DNA from: Prionace glauca
Lineage: Eukaryota > Chordata > Chondrichthyes > Carcharhiniformes > Carcharhinidae
Length of the DNA stretch: 64,000 bases
Direction: 5' to 3'
Assembly: GCA_037974335.1 (NCBI GenBank)
Contig: CM075760.1
Location: 18,029,059-18,093,058 of the forward strand
Both the position numbers and the translations under genes were made by a program. Positions 44,845-55,254 of the stretch are shown piece by piece (within the stretch, counting starts at the first letter, position 1; each line of letters begins with the position of its first letter). The notes beneath the pieces were generated by a model, which saw only the letters and a list, made by a program, of their open reading frames with translations, made no database searches and was not told the DNA's origin.

Positions 44845-45755
44845 AGGAGCTACTCAGAAAATTTCCTCCGTTTTCCTTCCAAGGACTGACTCACGAATCA
44901 GCTGCTTCTGTTTGTCCCACGTCACTTCCTGAAATGTAATACCTGATAGACACCTACCCAACTGGACATGGCAATATGGATGGGGTAGTAAGGGATACAA
45001 GACACAGCTACACCTCTCCACCCACTTCCCTAAACTCCCACACTTACCACAACTCTCAGCGTTTCAGTCTCTGCAACTTACAGTCTGTGGAGATCCCTCA
45101 ATAGGCAGATTTCACAGGCCTCCGTTCCGAAGTTCATACTTGGTTATGCCCAACTCATTAATCAATTTTAAGTTATGACACCCCTCCCCCTCTCGGTCTG
45201 AGTAACCGCCGAGGGCTGACCGGCTTGGAAGCCTTTCTTTGAAATTTCACTGCTGGGTCTGGTTCCTCCTTCTCAGCCTCGGAAGTGAGTGGGGTTCAGC
45301 AGACCGGAGCTCGCCTCTTCCACCATGAGCGTTGTGGCCCGAGTTCCCTTTATCGGAAGACAATGTGGCCGACAGGCTAAACCCGCCCTGTCCATTTCAG
45401 ACTCCGAGTTTCTCACTGGTGGAGATGGAGAGCAGGAGCCGGAGTATCTGGAATTCTGAAAGTATCTGAAAGTTCGGGGTGTGCCGGGAATTGATTTTCC
45501 CTGCATGTCTTGGGGTTTCACGGTTTGTAGATGTTTGAAACATTCCCATAGGATGGTATCTCCCAAGCGGACTTGATAGGAATCTGGCCCTGTTCCTGAC
45601 CTGAACGTGTCTCATAACCAGCGTATCCATTACCAAGATTCTTAACTAATAGCCTAACAACTGCCTTTAACAGCCTGTCCCAGTTGATGGAAACGGCTCT
45701 GGGTGTCAGCTCCCACCCTCGGAGGATCAGACTTAACTGTGGGAAGAGTGATCAT
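44845..45755. other. Mostly unassigned stretch
   Basis: No established gene. It holds the small ORF listed next and otherwise shows nothing that I recognise. Confidence 0.35.
45325..45459 (+). CDS. Small ORF in strong Kozak context, unknown
   Basis: CCACCATGA opens 44 codons (MSVVARVPFIGRQCGRQAKP to EQEPEYLEF) ending in TGA. The local sequence is more GC-rich than its flanks. I do not recognise the peptide and see no splice signals that would make it part of a larger gene. It could be a chance ORF or a piece of a retrocopy or promoter region. Confidence 0.15.
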   Translation: MSVVARVPFIGRQCGRQAKPALSISDSEFLTGGDGEQEPEYLEF

Positions 45756-45759
45756 GAGG

Positions 45760-45960
45760 AACTCTGCTTGGGCTATTCCATTTGTTGAAGAGGGGAGGGG
45801 AATGGTGATTGGGGGGATGTTGTCCTGTAATTGAAGAGCAATCTGGATAGGTTGGTGTCAAAGGAGGCAGTGGGATAGTTTTTTGAACCTCTTTTTACTG
45901 TTTGGGCCGCACTTTCTGCCAGACCTTTGGATGATGGGGAATATGGGCACTGTCCTAACG
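45760..45960 (-). mobile_element. Ty3/gypsy-type LTR element fossil, integrase part
   Basis: The minus strand keeps the string PSSKGLAESAAQTVK, which corresponds to the end of the integrase core of Ty3-type retrotransposons. It is a broken fragment with no LTR visible. A related fossil lies at 54.8-57.4 kb. Confidence 0.55.
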
Positions 45961-45969
45961 TGTCAAATT

Positions 45970-46155
45970 CTGTTCAATTTGTTGCAATGCAGAGTTTCAC
46001 TAGCTTTCGAGGTTACCCTCTTCGTCAGGTGAAGAGGGTAACCTCGAAAGCTAGTGAATTTACTATCACATAAATCGATTGGACTTAAACCTGGTGTTGT
46101 CAGACTTTTTACTGTGTCTACCCCAGTCCAGCGCCAGCATATCCACATCATGACA
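45970..46155. mobile_element. Penelope-like repeat with head-to-head hammerhead palindrome
   Basis: A perfect inverted repeat with 28-base arms (45996-46023 and 46031-46058) and a 7-base centre (gtcaggt). The minus strand shows the hammerhead-like string CTGACGA, A, stem GAGG-GTAA-CCTC, GAAA, GCTA, GTGAA, with TTCAC before it as stem I partner. The right side continues into the usual end (acctggtgttgtcagac, cagtccagcgccagcatatc). Confidence 0.65.
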
Positions 46156-46499
46156 TTGATAAACCAGATGGGTCTTTCTGAAAATGGACAATGTTTTTAT
46201 GGTCACTAATGAATTCTAAACTCCAGATATATTTACTTAAGTTCCACCATCTGCGGTGACGTGATCGGAATCCATGTGCCCAGAACATTAGCTGAGTTGT
46301 TGCATTAATACTCAAGTGATAAAACCTACAGTCCATCACATCCACACCTGAGTGTACACATCCTGAATTCCGGTAACCCAGACACACCATACTATGCATG
46401 TCTGCCGGGCTCCCAGATTGGACAGCATTAACTGCCTCAATCAGGGAGCTCATATTCCAAAGCTCCACTTGATGGTTACCGTTGAAGTCCTTAGATATA

Positions 46500-47220
46500 T
46501 CTCTCTACCTTTTTCTATGTTTCTTGTGGCTCTCTCTCTATCATTCTTTCTCTATGTCTCTCTGTGCCTCTGTCTCTCTCGATGTTTCACTCTGTCTTTT
46601 GCTGTCTCTCCGCTTCTCCCCCACTCTCCCTCTGTCTCTCCTGCCACTCCCCCTCAGTGTCACTCTCCTACTCCCACTCCCTGTCCCTCTTTAATTTATT
46701 TGTCTCTCTGCCCCACCCCCCACCCACCTCACTCTGACTTTTGCTCTTGCTTTGTCCATTGTGCTTTTTCAGTCCCACTCTTTCCCATTCACTCCTACTC
46801 TGTGTCTCGATATCTCTGTTTCTATCTGTCTCTGGCTATTTCCTTCTGCATCACTTTTTGCCTCCCGTTCCCCCACCCCCTTGTCTCCCTCTCCCTCTCG
46901 TATTACAAACTCCAATCTGTCTTCCTCTATCTCCCTTTCTCATTCCCTGTATATCTCTCTCGCCATTTTCCTCATTATTTCTGTCTTTCTCATTCCCTGT
47001 TTATCTCTCTCGCCATTTTCCTCACTATTTCTGTCTTTCACATTCTGTGAGACTCTGTCTTTGTCTCTCTTCTATCTCATTGTTTCCTGTACCTGTTAGA
47101 AACTCTTTGAAATTCTTTGCTCTCCAAGTCTTCGTGCCTTTTCCTCTCTTTGCCACTCTCTGTCTAATAATCTCACTGTTGCTAACATTGTCCTCTCTAT
47201 CTATCTGTCAGTCTTTCTAT
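46500..47220 (+). repeat. Pyrimidine-rich tract
   Basis: Dominated by ctctct, tgtctctc and cccactc motifs. All three plus frames are open for long stretches because stop codons are rare in such sequence; no protein is implied. The counterpart in arm 2 is the purine-rich tract at 53700-54090. Confidence 0.85.
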
Positions 47221-47288
47221 CTCTGTGAGGCTGTTTGGTGATTTACAGTTTGAATGCCCAATAGGAAGATTCAGAGGTCTTGTTGTTG

Positions 47289-48196
47289 TCATTTCCTCTC
47301 AGGCTGTATTGAGTGGAAAATTGCAGTAAGGGGATATTTCAGTACATTTTTTAGCTGCTGCCTGAACTGAGTTTGTGTCACAGCGTAAATAGCAGTATTT
47401 GTACAGCAACTTGTGAGTTGCAGCATGAAGCCCAATTCCATAACATAAAATTCTAATATAATTTTAAACCCCAAATCATACATGCGATTCCATGCTGAAT
47501 AAACCATGAATATTGACCATAAGATAATGAAATTGGCTGAGATAACAAATAGGAAAATGATGGATTTCCTTCGACTCTCCAACTCTGGGTCTTTTGGATT
47601 CTCACCGCTGCGGTGAGCCCGGAGTCTCCTGCGGGCTCTGCTGCTCACTAAAATGTGTCTGACGGTGAGAGCATTCAGCAGCAGAATCAGGACGAATGGG
47701 ACACACGGGTTTAGAATGTAATGGAGGAACTCGATTATTCCCCAGGCCAGAGAGTGCATAAAACCATCTGTGAAGTCACAAAACCAGGGGAGGTTCTGCA
47801 GCCCATATGTATTTAATAACATAAAATACCAGACAATGTTCTTTAAACAGCTCAGCACTGTCACTGTTCCCAGAACCACAGACGCCGATTTCTCAGTGCA
47901 ATATTTACTTCTCAGCTTCGGACAACAAATGGCCACAAATCGATCAAAGGTGAAAGTGACGGTGAACCAGACAGAACAGTCAGTGGCTCCATAAAGCAGG
48001 ACGGCATGGATGTTACACACGGGGACTGAGTACAGGAAATAAAAGTGTTCCAAATAAACAATGGGAATGTGTCTCAATATCAGGTCGAGGATAATGACCA
48101 GCAGATCTCCCACTGACATGGCCACCAGGTAATGAGTGACACATTTGGACAGACCACAGTTTCTGCTCCTCAGTGTCACAATTGTGATTATGTTCA
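47289..48196 (-). CDS. GPR139-like class A GPCR, main exon (copy 1)
   Basis: The minus strand has acceptor ttccttcctgacag, then an open exon to a stop at 47289: end of TM1 (NIITIVTLRSRNCGLSK), TM2 (YLVAMSVGDLLVIILDLIL), the TM3 Cys (VPVCNIHAVLLYGATDCSVW) and TM3 end FDRFVAICCP (DRF for DRY). Later parts are TM4 (VLGTVTVLSC), TM5 (VPFVLILLLNALTVRHILVS), TM6 (SIIFLFVISANFIILWSIFM) and TM7 (CCTNTAIYAVTQTQFRQQL; NTAIY for NPxxY). The exon starts inside TM1, as in GPR139-type genes. The first exon at 50349-50190 supplies the N-terminus in matching phase. It is probably a plasma-membrane receptor; ligand unknown. The name is a family-level memory call, without a search. Confidence 0.8.
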
Positions 48197-48334
48197 CTGT
48201 CAGGAAGGAAATACAGAATAAAATTAGATATGATTCAATGGAAGGAATTGCCATTTAGACTTACGATGTTTTTTTTTAAAAGTACATTATCACAACAATT
48301 GGAATACATTTTTTAAGCCAGTACGTCTTTCGGA

Positions 48335-48495
48335 GTGTGAGGGGAAAGTAGAGCATCTAGAGTAAACCTGTACAGACACAGAGAGAATGTACAAACTCAA
48401 CACAGACAATGACCCAAAAATGGAACTGAACGCAGGTTTCTGATGCTATGAGTCAGCAGTACTAACCACTATGCCACCGTACTGCTCCTTGGTAG
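48335..48495 (-). repeat. SINE copy in arm 1
   Basis: Minus strand: tacggtggcatagtggttag, gttcagttccatttttgggtc, tgtctgtacaggtttactc. It is at the same place as the SINE at 52325-52480 in arm 2, so it predates the duplication. Confidence 0.75.
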
Positions 48496-48879
48496 TGACA
48501 CAACGTTAACATTTGGGAAAGAGCTTTCCAGGGAGTTCTCAACGTTATCCCTCACTCAGCTACAGGTAAATATCCCCTCTGCCTGTGAAGGATTTGGAGG
48601 GTAAGAAGGATGAGGCAGTAAACCCTAACAGAAGATGCGGAGTGGAGTCCTGTAGGTGGTAATCTGTTGTCTCTCAGACAGCTCACTGACAACTCCCGCA
48701 ACAGAGCTGGTACCAAACAGTGTTGGTTTGACCCTTTCCTCTGGACAATACTAACAGTTGGCAGAGGGAGATCCTGATGCCCTGAAGCGCAGAATCTCTA
48801 TTAGATTTACATCTCCATGAGTCCTCTCATGGCAGGAATGTTGTCAATATATGCACCAGGTAAAAACTCAAACAAAGGC

Positions 48880-49135
48880 CAGTAGCAAAGGAAAAGCCAA
48901 GCAAGCTGCCTAATGACTCTCATCCTGTGACTCCGACATCCAATATTATGAAATGCATGAAAAGGTTAGTCATGGCATGAATCAGTTCCGGCTTCCCAGA
49001 TTTCCTGGATCCACTACAGTTCACTACATCCACAACCGGTCCAAAATCCCATCTCTCTGACATTACAGTCAACCCTGTAACGCCGACTCATGTTTATCAA
49101 CGACAGCTCAGCCATTAACACCATTATTCCTATGC
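48880..49135 (+). mobile_element. L2-like LINE RT fragment
   Basis: Pieces MKCMKRLVMA, LDPLQFTTSTT and FINDSSAINTIIPM correspond to the RT of L2-type LINEs (compare VDYSSDFNTISPTKL at 9.1 kb). It ends at a GT microsatellite. Old and frame-shifted. Confidence 0.6.
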
Positions 49136-49137
49136 AT

Positions 49138-49181
49138 GTGTCTGTGTGTGTGTGTGTGTGTGTGTCTGTGTGTGTGTGTGT

Positions 49182-49223
<42 letters not shown>
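49138..49223 (+). repeat. (GT)n microsatellite with TC interruptions
   Basis: About 85 bases of GT with periodic TGTCTGTG breaks. Confidence 0.95.
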
Positions 49224-49226
<3 letters not shown>

Positions 49227-49394
49227 CACCAGAGTACCTAATGAGTGCTCCTAAGTGTGTGTTATTCCGGAGGCTTACAACAATTTTGGCTTCTGAATTT
49301 GTGTGAGAGTGGGAGTGTCTAAATCTGATTGCTTCTATCAGTAAATGTTTCTATTAATACATGTATGTTAGTGTTTCTGTGACTCCAGGAAAGT

Positions 49395-49640
49395 TTGTGG
49401 TGGTGCAGGGGACAGTGTTGTTGCCTCATAGCACTAGGCTCCCTGGTTCAATTTCAGGCTTGGCTACTGAGTGCGCAGAGTCTACTCGTTCTCACTGTGT
49501 CTGCGTGGGTTTCCTCCAGGTGCTCCGGTTTCCCCCAAAAATCTGAAAGTTGTGATGGTTTGATGCATTGGCCGTGCTAAATACTCCCTCAGTGTACCTG
49601 AACAGGTGCCGGAGCGTGGAAACTCGGGGATTTTTATAGC
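49395..49640 (+). repeat. tRNA-derived SINE copy
   Basis: Contains ttgcctcatagcactaggc, ctgcgtgggtttcctccagg, tgctccggtttcccccaaaa and ctccctcagtgtacctgaac with the aacttcattgcagtgttaat tail. Confidence 0.75.
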
Positions 49641-50189
49641 AACTTCATTGCAGTGTTAATGTTTGCATACTTGTGACATTGATGAATGAATTTCAATACG
49701 AAACATGTTTTCTCTTGAGATCCTGCTGTGCAAACATGATCAATAAAATGCATTCTGCAGCGTGGTGACTGGGTGGGCAATTGGCAGTGAGCTGGCGTTA
49801 CATGTAGATGGTAAAAAACCATTCTGCTTTATATTTTTCTCACAAAGGATTAGTGTTAGGTCACATGTCTATGGATAGTCACAACACACAGAAGACACCC
49901 TAGCCCATAGGCCCTGAGACAATTGTCAGCGGCTGAAAGAATTAAGAACTGGATATAGGGATTCAACAGAAACAACAAGAGCAGCAAACCCAGTACAGTA
50001 AATGACAAGGAAATCAATACAGTTAAACAGCCTTTCTAGAATTAGGAACTGGGGACAGAACTTCACAGCCTCACTTTTCCGAAAACTGCAAAATCCTACC
50101 CGTGTTCAACAGACCTTCCCATGCTCTGACCCCTGCCTGCTCCGATTCCAGTGGCAGTCGGACTGTTACAATTCCAGACAGGGACTTAC

Positions 50190-50349
50190 CCGGTACTCCA
50201 ACAATCGCCAAGGTGGGATAGTAAACGAACTGAATCGCCTTCAGTAGACATTCAATCCGAACACCGAATGGCATCATCCAATTATCGAAGGTAAACAAAT
50301 AAATCCAATAGTGTATTCCCTCGGGCATGGATGGAAACTTCCAATCCAT
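50190..50349 (-). CDS. GPR139-like GPCR, first exon (copy 1)
   Basis: Minus strand: possible starts MDWKFPSMPEGIHYW (50349) or MPEGIHYW (50328), then TFDNWMMPFGVRIECLLKAI and QFVYYPTLAIVGVP, ending at donor G|GTAAGTCCC. The VYYPTLAIVGVP stretch is the first half of TM1. The single left-over G combines with the TG at the start of the exon at 48196 to give Val, so the join reads VGVPVNIITIV. The intron would be about 2.0 kb and contains an L2 fragment, a microsatellite and SINEs. The frame continues upstream through a 42-bp tandem repeat to an ATG at 50754, so the real start is uncertain. Confidence 0.7.
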
Positions 50350-50625
50350 TGTTCCCAGATTCCGATCAATTGTTGGAACACTCTGGGTCATTGTTCCCAG
50401 ATTCCGATCAATTGTTGGAACACTCTGGGTCATTGTTCCCAGATTCCGATCAATTGTTGGAACACTCTGGGTCATTGTTCCCAGATTCCGATCAATTGTT
50501 GGAACACTCTGGGTCATTGTTCCCAGATTCCGATCAATTGTTGGAATACTCTGGGTCATTGTCCCCAGATTCTGATCCACTGTTGGAACATTCTGGGCCA
50601 TTGCTCCCAGATTCTGATCTCTCCT
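50340..50625 (-). repeat. 42-bp tandem repeat, six to seven units
   Basis: Units begin with ttgttcccagattccgatca (plus strand) and recur every 42 bases. Because 42 divides by 3, every frame stays open. On the minus strand the frame of the GPCR first exon reads repeats of NLGTMTQSVPTIDR. It may be an extended extracellular N-terminus or a minisatellite in the 5' UTR. Confidence 0.85.
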
Positions 50626-50904
50626 CTCGCTCCCTCTGTCTCCACAGCCGCTGATCGCTGTTAGTGTTGGAGTTGACGCTCCCGCTGAATCAATGGGACA
50701 ACACATTGAACGGAATCCCTTATTATTCGAAGGGGGAAATCCCTCCAGGCACACTAATCAGATCCATGGAGACTCACATCAATTACAGTCAGTAAACAAA
50801 CAGCTTCACCTCACCCTGTTCAATCCAACACTTTTTACACGCAAAGAAGAGAATTTACAGCCTAGATGGGGTGTTGAGGTTCAGGGAAGTATTGGAAGTT
50901 GGAA

Positions 50905-51060
50905 ATAATGGAGAGCAGACATGAGTTGTGGGGGTCTGGAACGCGCTAGCGAGTAGGGTGGTGGAGGCAGGAACATTGGACTCGTTTAAGATGCAGTTAG
51001 ACAGGCACATGAGTGAAACGAGAATGGAGGGATATGGTAGGGTCGATTAAATAGGGTTAA
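50905..51060 (+). mobile_element. LINE 3' relic
   Basis: gggtggtggaggcaggaac, ctcgtttaagatgcagttag and cacatgagtgaaacgagaat are the end of a CR1-type ORF and tail. Strongly diverged. Confidence 0.55.
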
Positions 51061-51668
51061 ACCTCGGGAGACACCGGAAAGGCAGGCTGTAAGATTAATA
51101 TTTTTGTCTTTATTCCACAGGTGGAGGTCCACCTCGTGTCCAGGAGGTCATAGTGGGGCAGCAAAAATAATACACTGGGCACTATGAAAGGTAGCGACAC
51201 ACTGAACCCTGATGCTTTAAAAGCAAACCCTCTGTGTCATTCGAGTGTGAGATTACTATTTCTTCCAGTGTTGTGCGAACAATGGTCACAATGCTGTGGT
51301 CTTCCCTACAGGGTGTAGTCATTTGTAAATATTAGAGAGATTCTGAACTGTCGAGGCATGAGGATCTCTCTCTGCCAACTGCTGGTAGTGTCCAGAGGAA
51401 AGGGTCAAACCAGCACTGTTTGGTAGCAGCTCTGCTGCAGGGCTTGTCAGTAGCTATCTGAAAGGTGACAGATTACTGTCTTCAGGACTCCACTCCGAAT
51501 TTTCTGTCAGAGTTACCCCCACAGCCTTCTCACACTCCAAATCCCCCACAAGGTAGAAAGACTATTTACCTAGAGTTGGTGAGGGTCAATTTTGAGGGCC
51601 CCCGAAAACTCTTTCCAAAATGTATCCCATTTTGTACCAACCATGGAGCATCATAGTAGCACAGTGGT

Positions 51669-52335
51669 GTTAGTGCGAGTGGGTGAAACGACCATTACGG
51701 CCTCAGGGTGTAGTTCAATAACGGCACAGCTTTATTTTATTTTCCATCGACGGAGGTGCAGTCAGGACATACAATCGGACTGTCCCGAAAGCATACTAAA
51801 CACCCACCGTCTCGGGCTACAGTTATACCCGATCTTCGGTATAGTATGCGATTCAAATGCTAATACTTTATTTACAGTATTTGACTTCAGCCATCCTGTT
51901 TCAATGTTTTCGAGTGCTGGGGCAATTGTTTTAAGTGTGTGTTAATCGTTTTTGTCTGATTCGTTATTAATGGTCTAGAATGTCTGAGGCTTGAACCAGA
52001 AGGTGTGTCATTGATCTCAAAAGAATTTTGAGGGGCCAGGGAGTTTCCTTTACTATGCTAATTTTAGGTGTCTCCATGGGTTGTTTGACTGTTTTAGAAG
52101 TGCTGATTTTGATGGGGTGTTGGATGTGTTTTTTTAAATTTAGTTCCTGTAGGTACCATCCTGTCCAGCCTCCCTTGTGTGCTCGCCCTCATTTGCATTC
52201 TAAAAGCATGCTCTTGCCTGCTAATCTGTGTCTGTTACTTTGTGATTTTTAATGGAGAGGCTCTGAGTGTAACTTCACTCTGCTTCCATATCGTGTGCCC
52301 AATTTCATAAAATCTGCTTTCCCATAACTGTGGTT
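51669..52335 (-). mobile_element. Possible solo LTR-like insertion (fossil)
   Basis: Arm 1 has the SINE head gtggttag uninterrupted. In arm 2 the same spot is split by about 670 bases, with GTGG(T) on both sides as a likely 4-5 bp target duplication. The insert begins tgttagtgcg and carries reverse-strand AATAAA-type signals. Size, duplication length and ends suit a solo LTR. No coding remains. The family is not identified. Confidence 0.35.
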
Positions 52336-52480
52336 AGCAGTGCTGACTCACAGTATCAGGAACCTGGGTTCAATTCCAGGCTTGGGTCACTGTCTGTATC
52401 GAGTTTGGACCTTATACCCGTGTCTACGTGGGTTTCCTCCAGATGCTCCAGTTTCCCCTCACACTCCAAAAGATATGCTG
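52325..52480 (+). repeat. SINE copy in arm 2
   Basis: ggttagcagtgctgactcac, aacctgggttcaattccagg, tctacgtgggtttcctccag, tgctccagtttcccctcac. Orthologous in position to the SINE at 48335-48495. Confidence 0.78.
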
Positions 52481-52607
52481 GATCATAAAAAAAGTAACTG
52501 ATTCAGTGTGTGTGCACATTTAAAAAAAATGTTCCACCTGCAGTCTAAATGGTAACTTATTCCCCCTGAATCATGTCTAATTTTATTCTTTACTTCCTTC
52601 CTGACAG

Positions 52608-53509
52608 TGAACATAATCACAATTGTGACATTGACAAGCAGAAACTGTGGTCTGTCCAAATGTGTCACTCGTTACCTGGTGGCGATGTCAGTGGTGGATC
52701 TGCTAGTTGTTATCCTTGACCTGATAATGAGACACATTCCCATTGTTTATTGGGAACAGTTTTATTTCCTGTACTCAATCCCCGTGTGTAACATCCACGC
52801 CGTCTTGCTTTATGCAGCCACTGACTGTTCTGTCTGGTTCACCGTCACTTTCACCTTTGATCGATTTGTGGCCATTTGCTGCCCCAAGCTGAAAAGTAAA
52901 TATTGCACTGAGAAATCGGCGGCTGTGGTTCTGGGAACAGTGACAGTGCTGAGCTGTTTAAAGAACATTTTCTGGTATTTTATGTTATTAAATCGATATG
53001 GGCTGGCGAACAATCCCTGGTTTTGTCAGTTCACCTGGGAACTTATAGAATCTCCGGTCTGGGGAACAATCGAGTTCCTCCACAACATTCTAACCCCGTG
53101 TGTCCCATTCGCCCTGATTCTGCTGCTCAATGCTCTCACCGTCAGACACATTTTAGTGAGCAGCAGAGCCCGCAAGAGACTCCGGGCTCACAGCAGTGGG
53201 GAGAACCCTTGTAACCCAGAGATGGAGAGTCGAAGAAAATCCATCATTTTACTGTTTGTTATCTCAGCCAATTTCATCCTCTTATGGTTGATATTAATGG
53301 TTTATACCATATGGATTCGGATGTATAATTTGGGCTATCAATCAGTATGGTTACACCTTTTTGTTATGGAATTGGGCTTCATGCTGCAACTCACAAGTTG
53401 CTGCACAAATACTGCCATTTATGCTGTGACACAGACTCACTTCAGACAGCAGTTAAAAGATCTCCTGAAACACCCCCTTACTGTAATTCTTCAACTCAAT
53501 AAACCCTGA
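52608..53509 (+). CDS. GPR139-like class A GPCR, main exon (copy 2)
   Basis: After acceptor ttccttcctgacag the exon is open to TGA at 53509: NIITIVTLTSRNCGLSK, YLVAMSVVDLLVVILDLIM, VPVCNIHAVLL in the variant IPVCNIHAVLLYAATDC, FDRFVAICCPKLKSK, VVLGTVTVLSCLKNIFWYFM, LILLLNALTVRHILVSS, SIILLFVISANFILLW and CCTNTAIYAVTQTHFRQQL. It is clearly a sister of copy 1 (most residues identical) and lies in the opposite orientation. No first exon with the VYYPxLAIVGVP stretch is visible upstream on the plus strand within the window. Either the first exon was left out by the duplication or it diverged. The reading frame has stayed intact, so recent duplication or continued use is possible. Transcription is not shown. 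Confidence 0.75.
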
Positions 53510-53559
53510 CAGGAAACTGCAACCATAAGTCCCTTGACTCTTTCTTTTGGGCATTCATG

Positions 53560-54100
53560 TTGTAAACAACAAAACACCATCATAAAGCAGAAACAGTTAC
53601 AGGTAGAGACAGAGGGGGCAGTGTTAGCAACAGTGAGAGTGATAGTGAGACATTGGCTTAGAGAGGGAAAAACACAAAAACATGGAGAACAACAGAGTTT
53701 GAAAGAGTTTCTAACAGGTACAGAGAAAGAAACGGACAGAGAGAGAGAAAGAACAGAGACAGAGAGACTCTCACAGAGCGAGAGAGACTGGGATAGAGAG
53801 TGGAGAAAATGGCGAAGGTGATATACAGGGAAGGAGAAAGGGAGACAGAAGAAGGCAAACTGGAGCTGGAAATAAAAGAGGGAAAGGGAAAGGAAGGGAA
53901 AATGGGAGACAAAAAGTGAGGCAAAGGGAAATAACCAGAAACAGAGAGAAACAGATATAGAGACAGAGAGCGGGAGTGAATGGGAAAGAGTGAGACTGAA
54001 TGAGTAAAATGGAAACAACAAGAGCAAAAGACAGAGTGAGTGAGAGAGAGCGAGAGAGCAAGAGAGAGAGAGAGAGAAGCACAGAAAGTGGCAGAGAGAC
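53560..54100 (+). repeat. Purine-rich tract
   Basis: GAGAGA, GGGAAA and AGAGAC motifs; the reverse-complement counterpart of 46500-47220. Open frames on the minus strand (Leu/Ser-rich) are artefacts. Confidence 0.8.
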
Positions 54101-55254
54101 ATATTTAAAGACTTTACAGATAACCATCAGGTGGAATTATTGGAATATGAGCTCCCTGATTGAGACAGTTAATGCTGTCCACTCCAGGAGCTCTGCAGAT
54201 GTATATAATATGGAGTGTCTTGGTTAGCAGAATTCAGGATGTGTACACTCAGGATGTGGACAGGTGGTTTTATCACTCGACTATTAATACAGAAACTCAG
54301 CTAATGTATTGGGCACCGGGATTCCAATCTCGTCACAGCAGATGGTGGAATTTGAATAAATAGGTCTGGAGTTTAGAATCCGCTGGTGACCATAAAAACA
54401 TTGTTGATTGTCGGAAAGCCCTAACTGGTTCACCAATGTCCCAGGAAAGGAAATTTGTTGTCCTTACGTGGTCAGGCCTAACCATGACTCCAGGGCCGCA
54501 ACAATGTGGTTGACACTTAATTGTCCTCTGAACACGGGTGACTAGGAGGTCGAGTCGCAAAGGCAGATACCTTGAGCTGGTTACAATTAACAGATAACTG
54601 GTCGCATCCCCAATGGAAGAGACAGTAATCATGAACTTTTTCAAAATTCTCCCAGCGGCAGCCAATAATATTTGGCTGTGGAGGCAAACTTACCCAGTCC
54701 TGAATAAACTGAAGAGAAGTAAGAACTGATGGGGGTAACCAAAAGGCTGTTACAGCAGAATTGCACCCATATTGGAGTGGCAGAGAACAGCTGACTGTGG
54801 AAAATGGCATACTCCTATGGGGTTCAAGAGTGTCATCCTGAGACACCATCCCAACCCGGCCGAACTTTACCATGGCCACCCAGGAGTGGCAAATTGACGA
54901 TCCTCCAAATTGCCACGTCTGGTGGCCAGGTATGGATACAGATATTTGCTTGTGTGTCAGTGTTGGCAACATCAACAAGGGCAGAACAGTCACCAGTCAC
55001 TATTCTTTACACTTGGGTTGGCCATAGACGTGACTGCACATGGACAGTGCCGGACCGTTCATGGGGTCTGTGTTCCTGATATTGGTAGATGCTCATTCAA
55101 AATGGATGGCCATACTCAGGATGAGTTAATCAAATATAAGGAGAAGAGTGGAGAAACTTCACACCTCTTTCTTGACACCAGGCATTCTGCAGGTGTTGAA
55201 TTCTAAAAATGGACCACCCTCCATCAGTCAGGAATTTGTGCATTGCATGAAGTT

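Larger units (their letters stand above)
46150..48850 (-). repeat. Inverted duplication, arm 1
   Basis: Minus-strand sequence matches arm 2 (about 51.3-54.4 kb, plus) over the GPCR exon, its upstream SINE, a further 350-bp flank (ctctgccaactg, ggaaagggtcaaacca) and the downstream purine/pyrimidine-rich tract and SSLIEAVNAV-type flank. Arm boundaries are approximate. Confidence 0.8.
51300..54440 (+). repeat. Inverted duplication, arm 2
   Basis: Plus-strand match to the minus strand of 46.15-48.85 kb. Shared landmarks in order: atctctctctgccaactg flank, SINE, GPCR acceptor and exon, purine tract, and the tattggaatatgagctccctg flank. It carries an extra insert at about 51669-52335 absent from arm 1. 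Boundaries are approximate. Confidence 0.8.

Noticed and set aside
46394-47241. Long Leu/Ser/Pro-rich ORFs on the plus strand
   Set aside because: Pyrimidine-rich tract with few possible stop codons; the matching purine tract in arm 2 gives the same artefact on the other strand (53491-54127).
50311-50664. Plus-strand ORFs over the 42-bp repeat
   Set aside because: All frames are open because the unit length divides by 3; the GPCR exon is on the minus strand.
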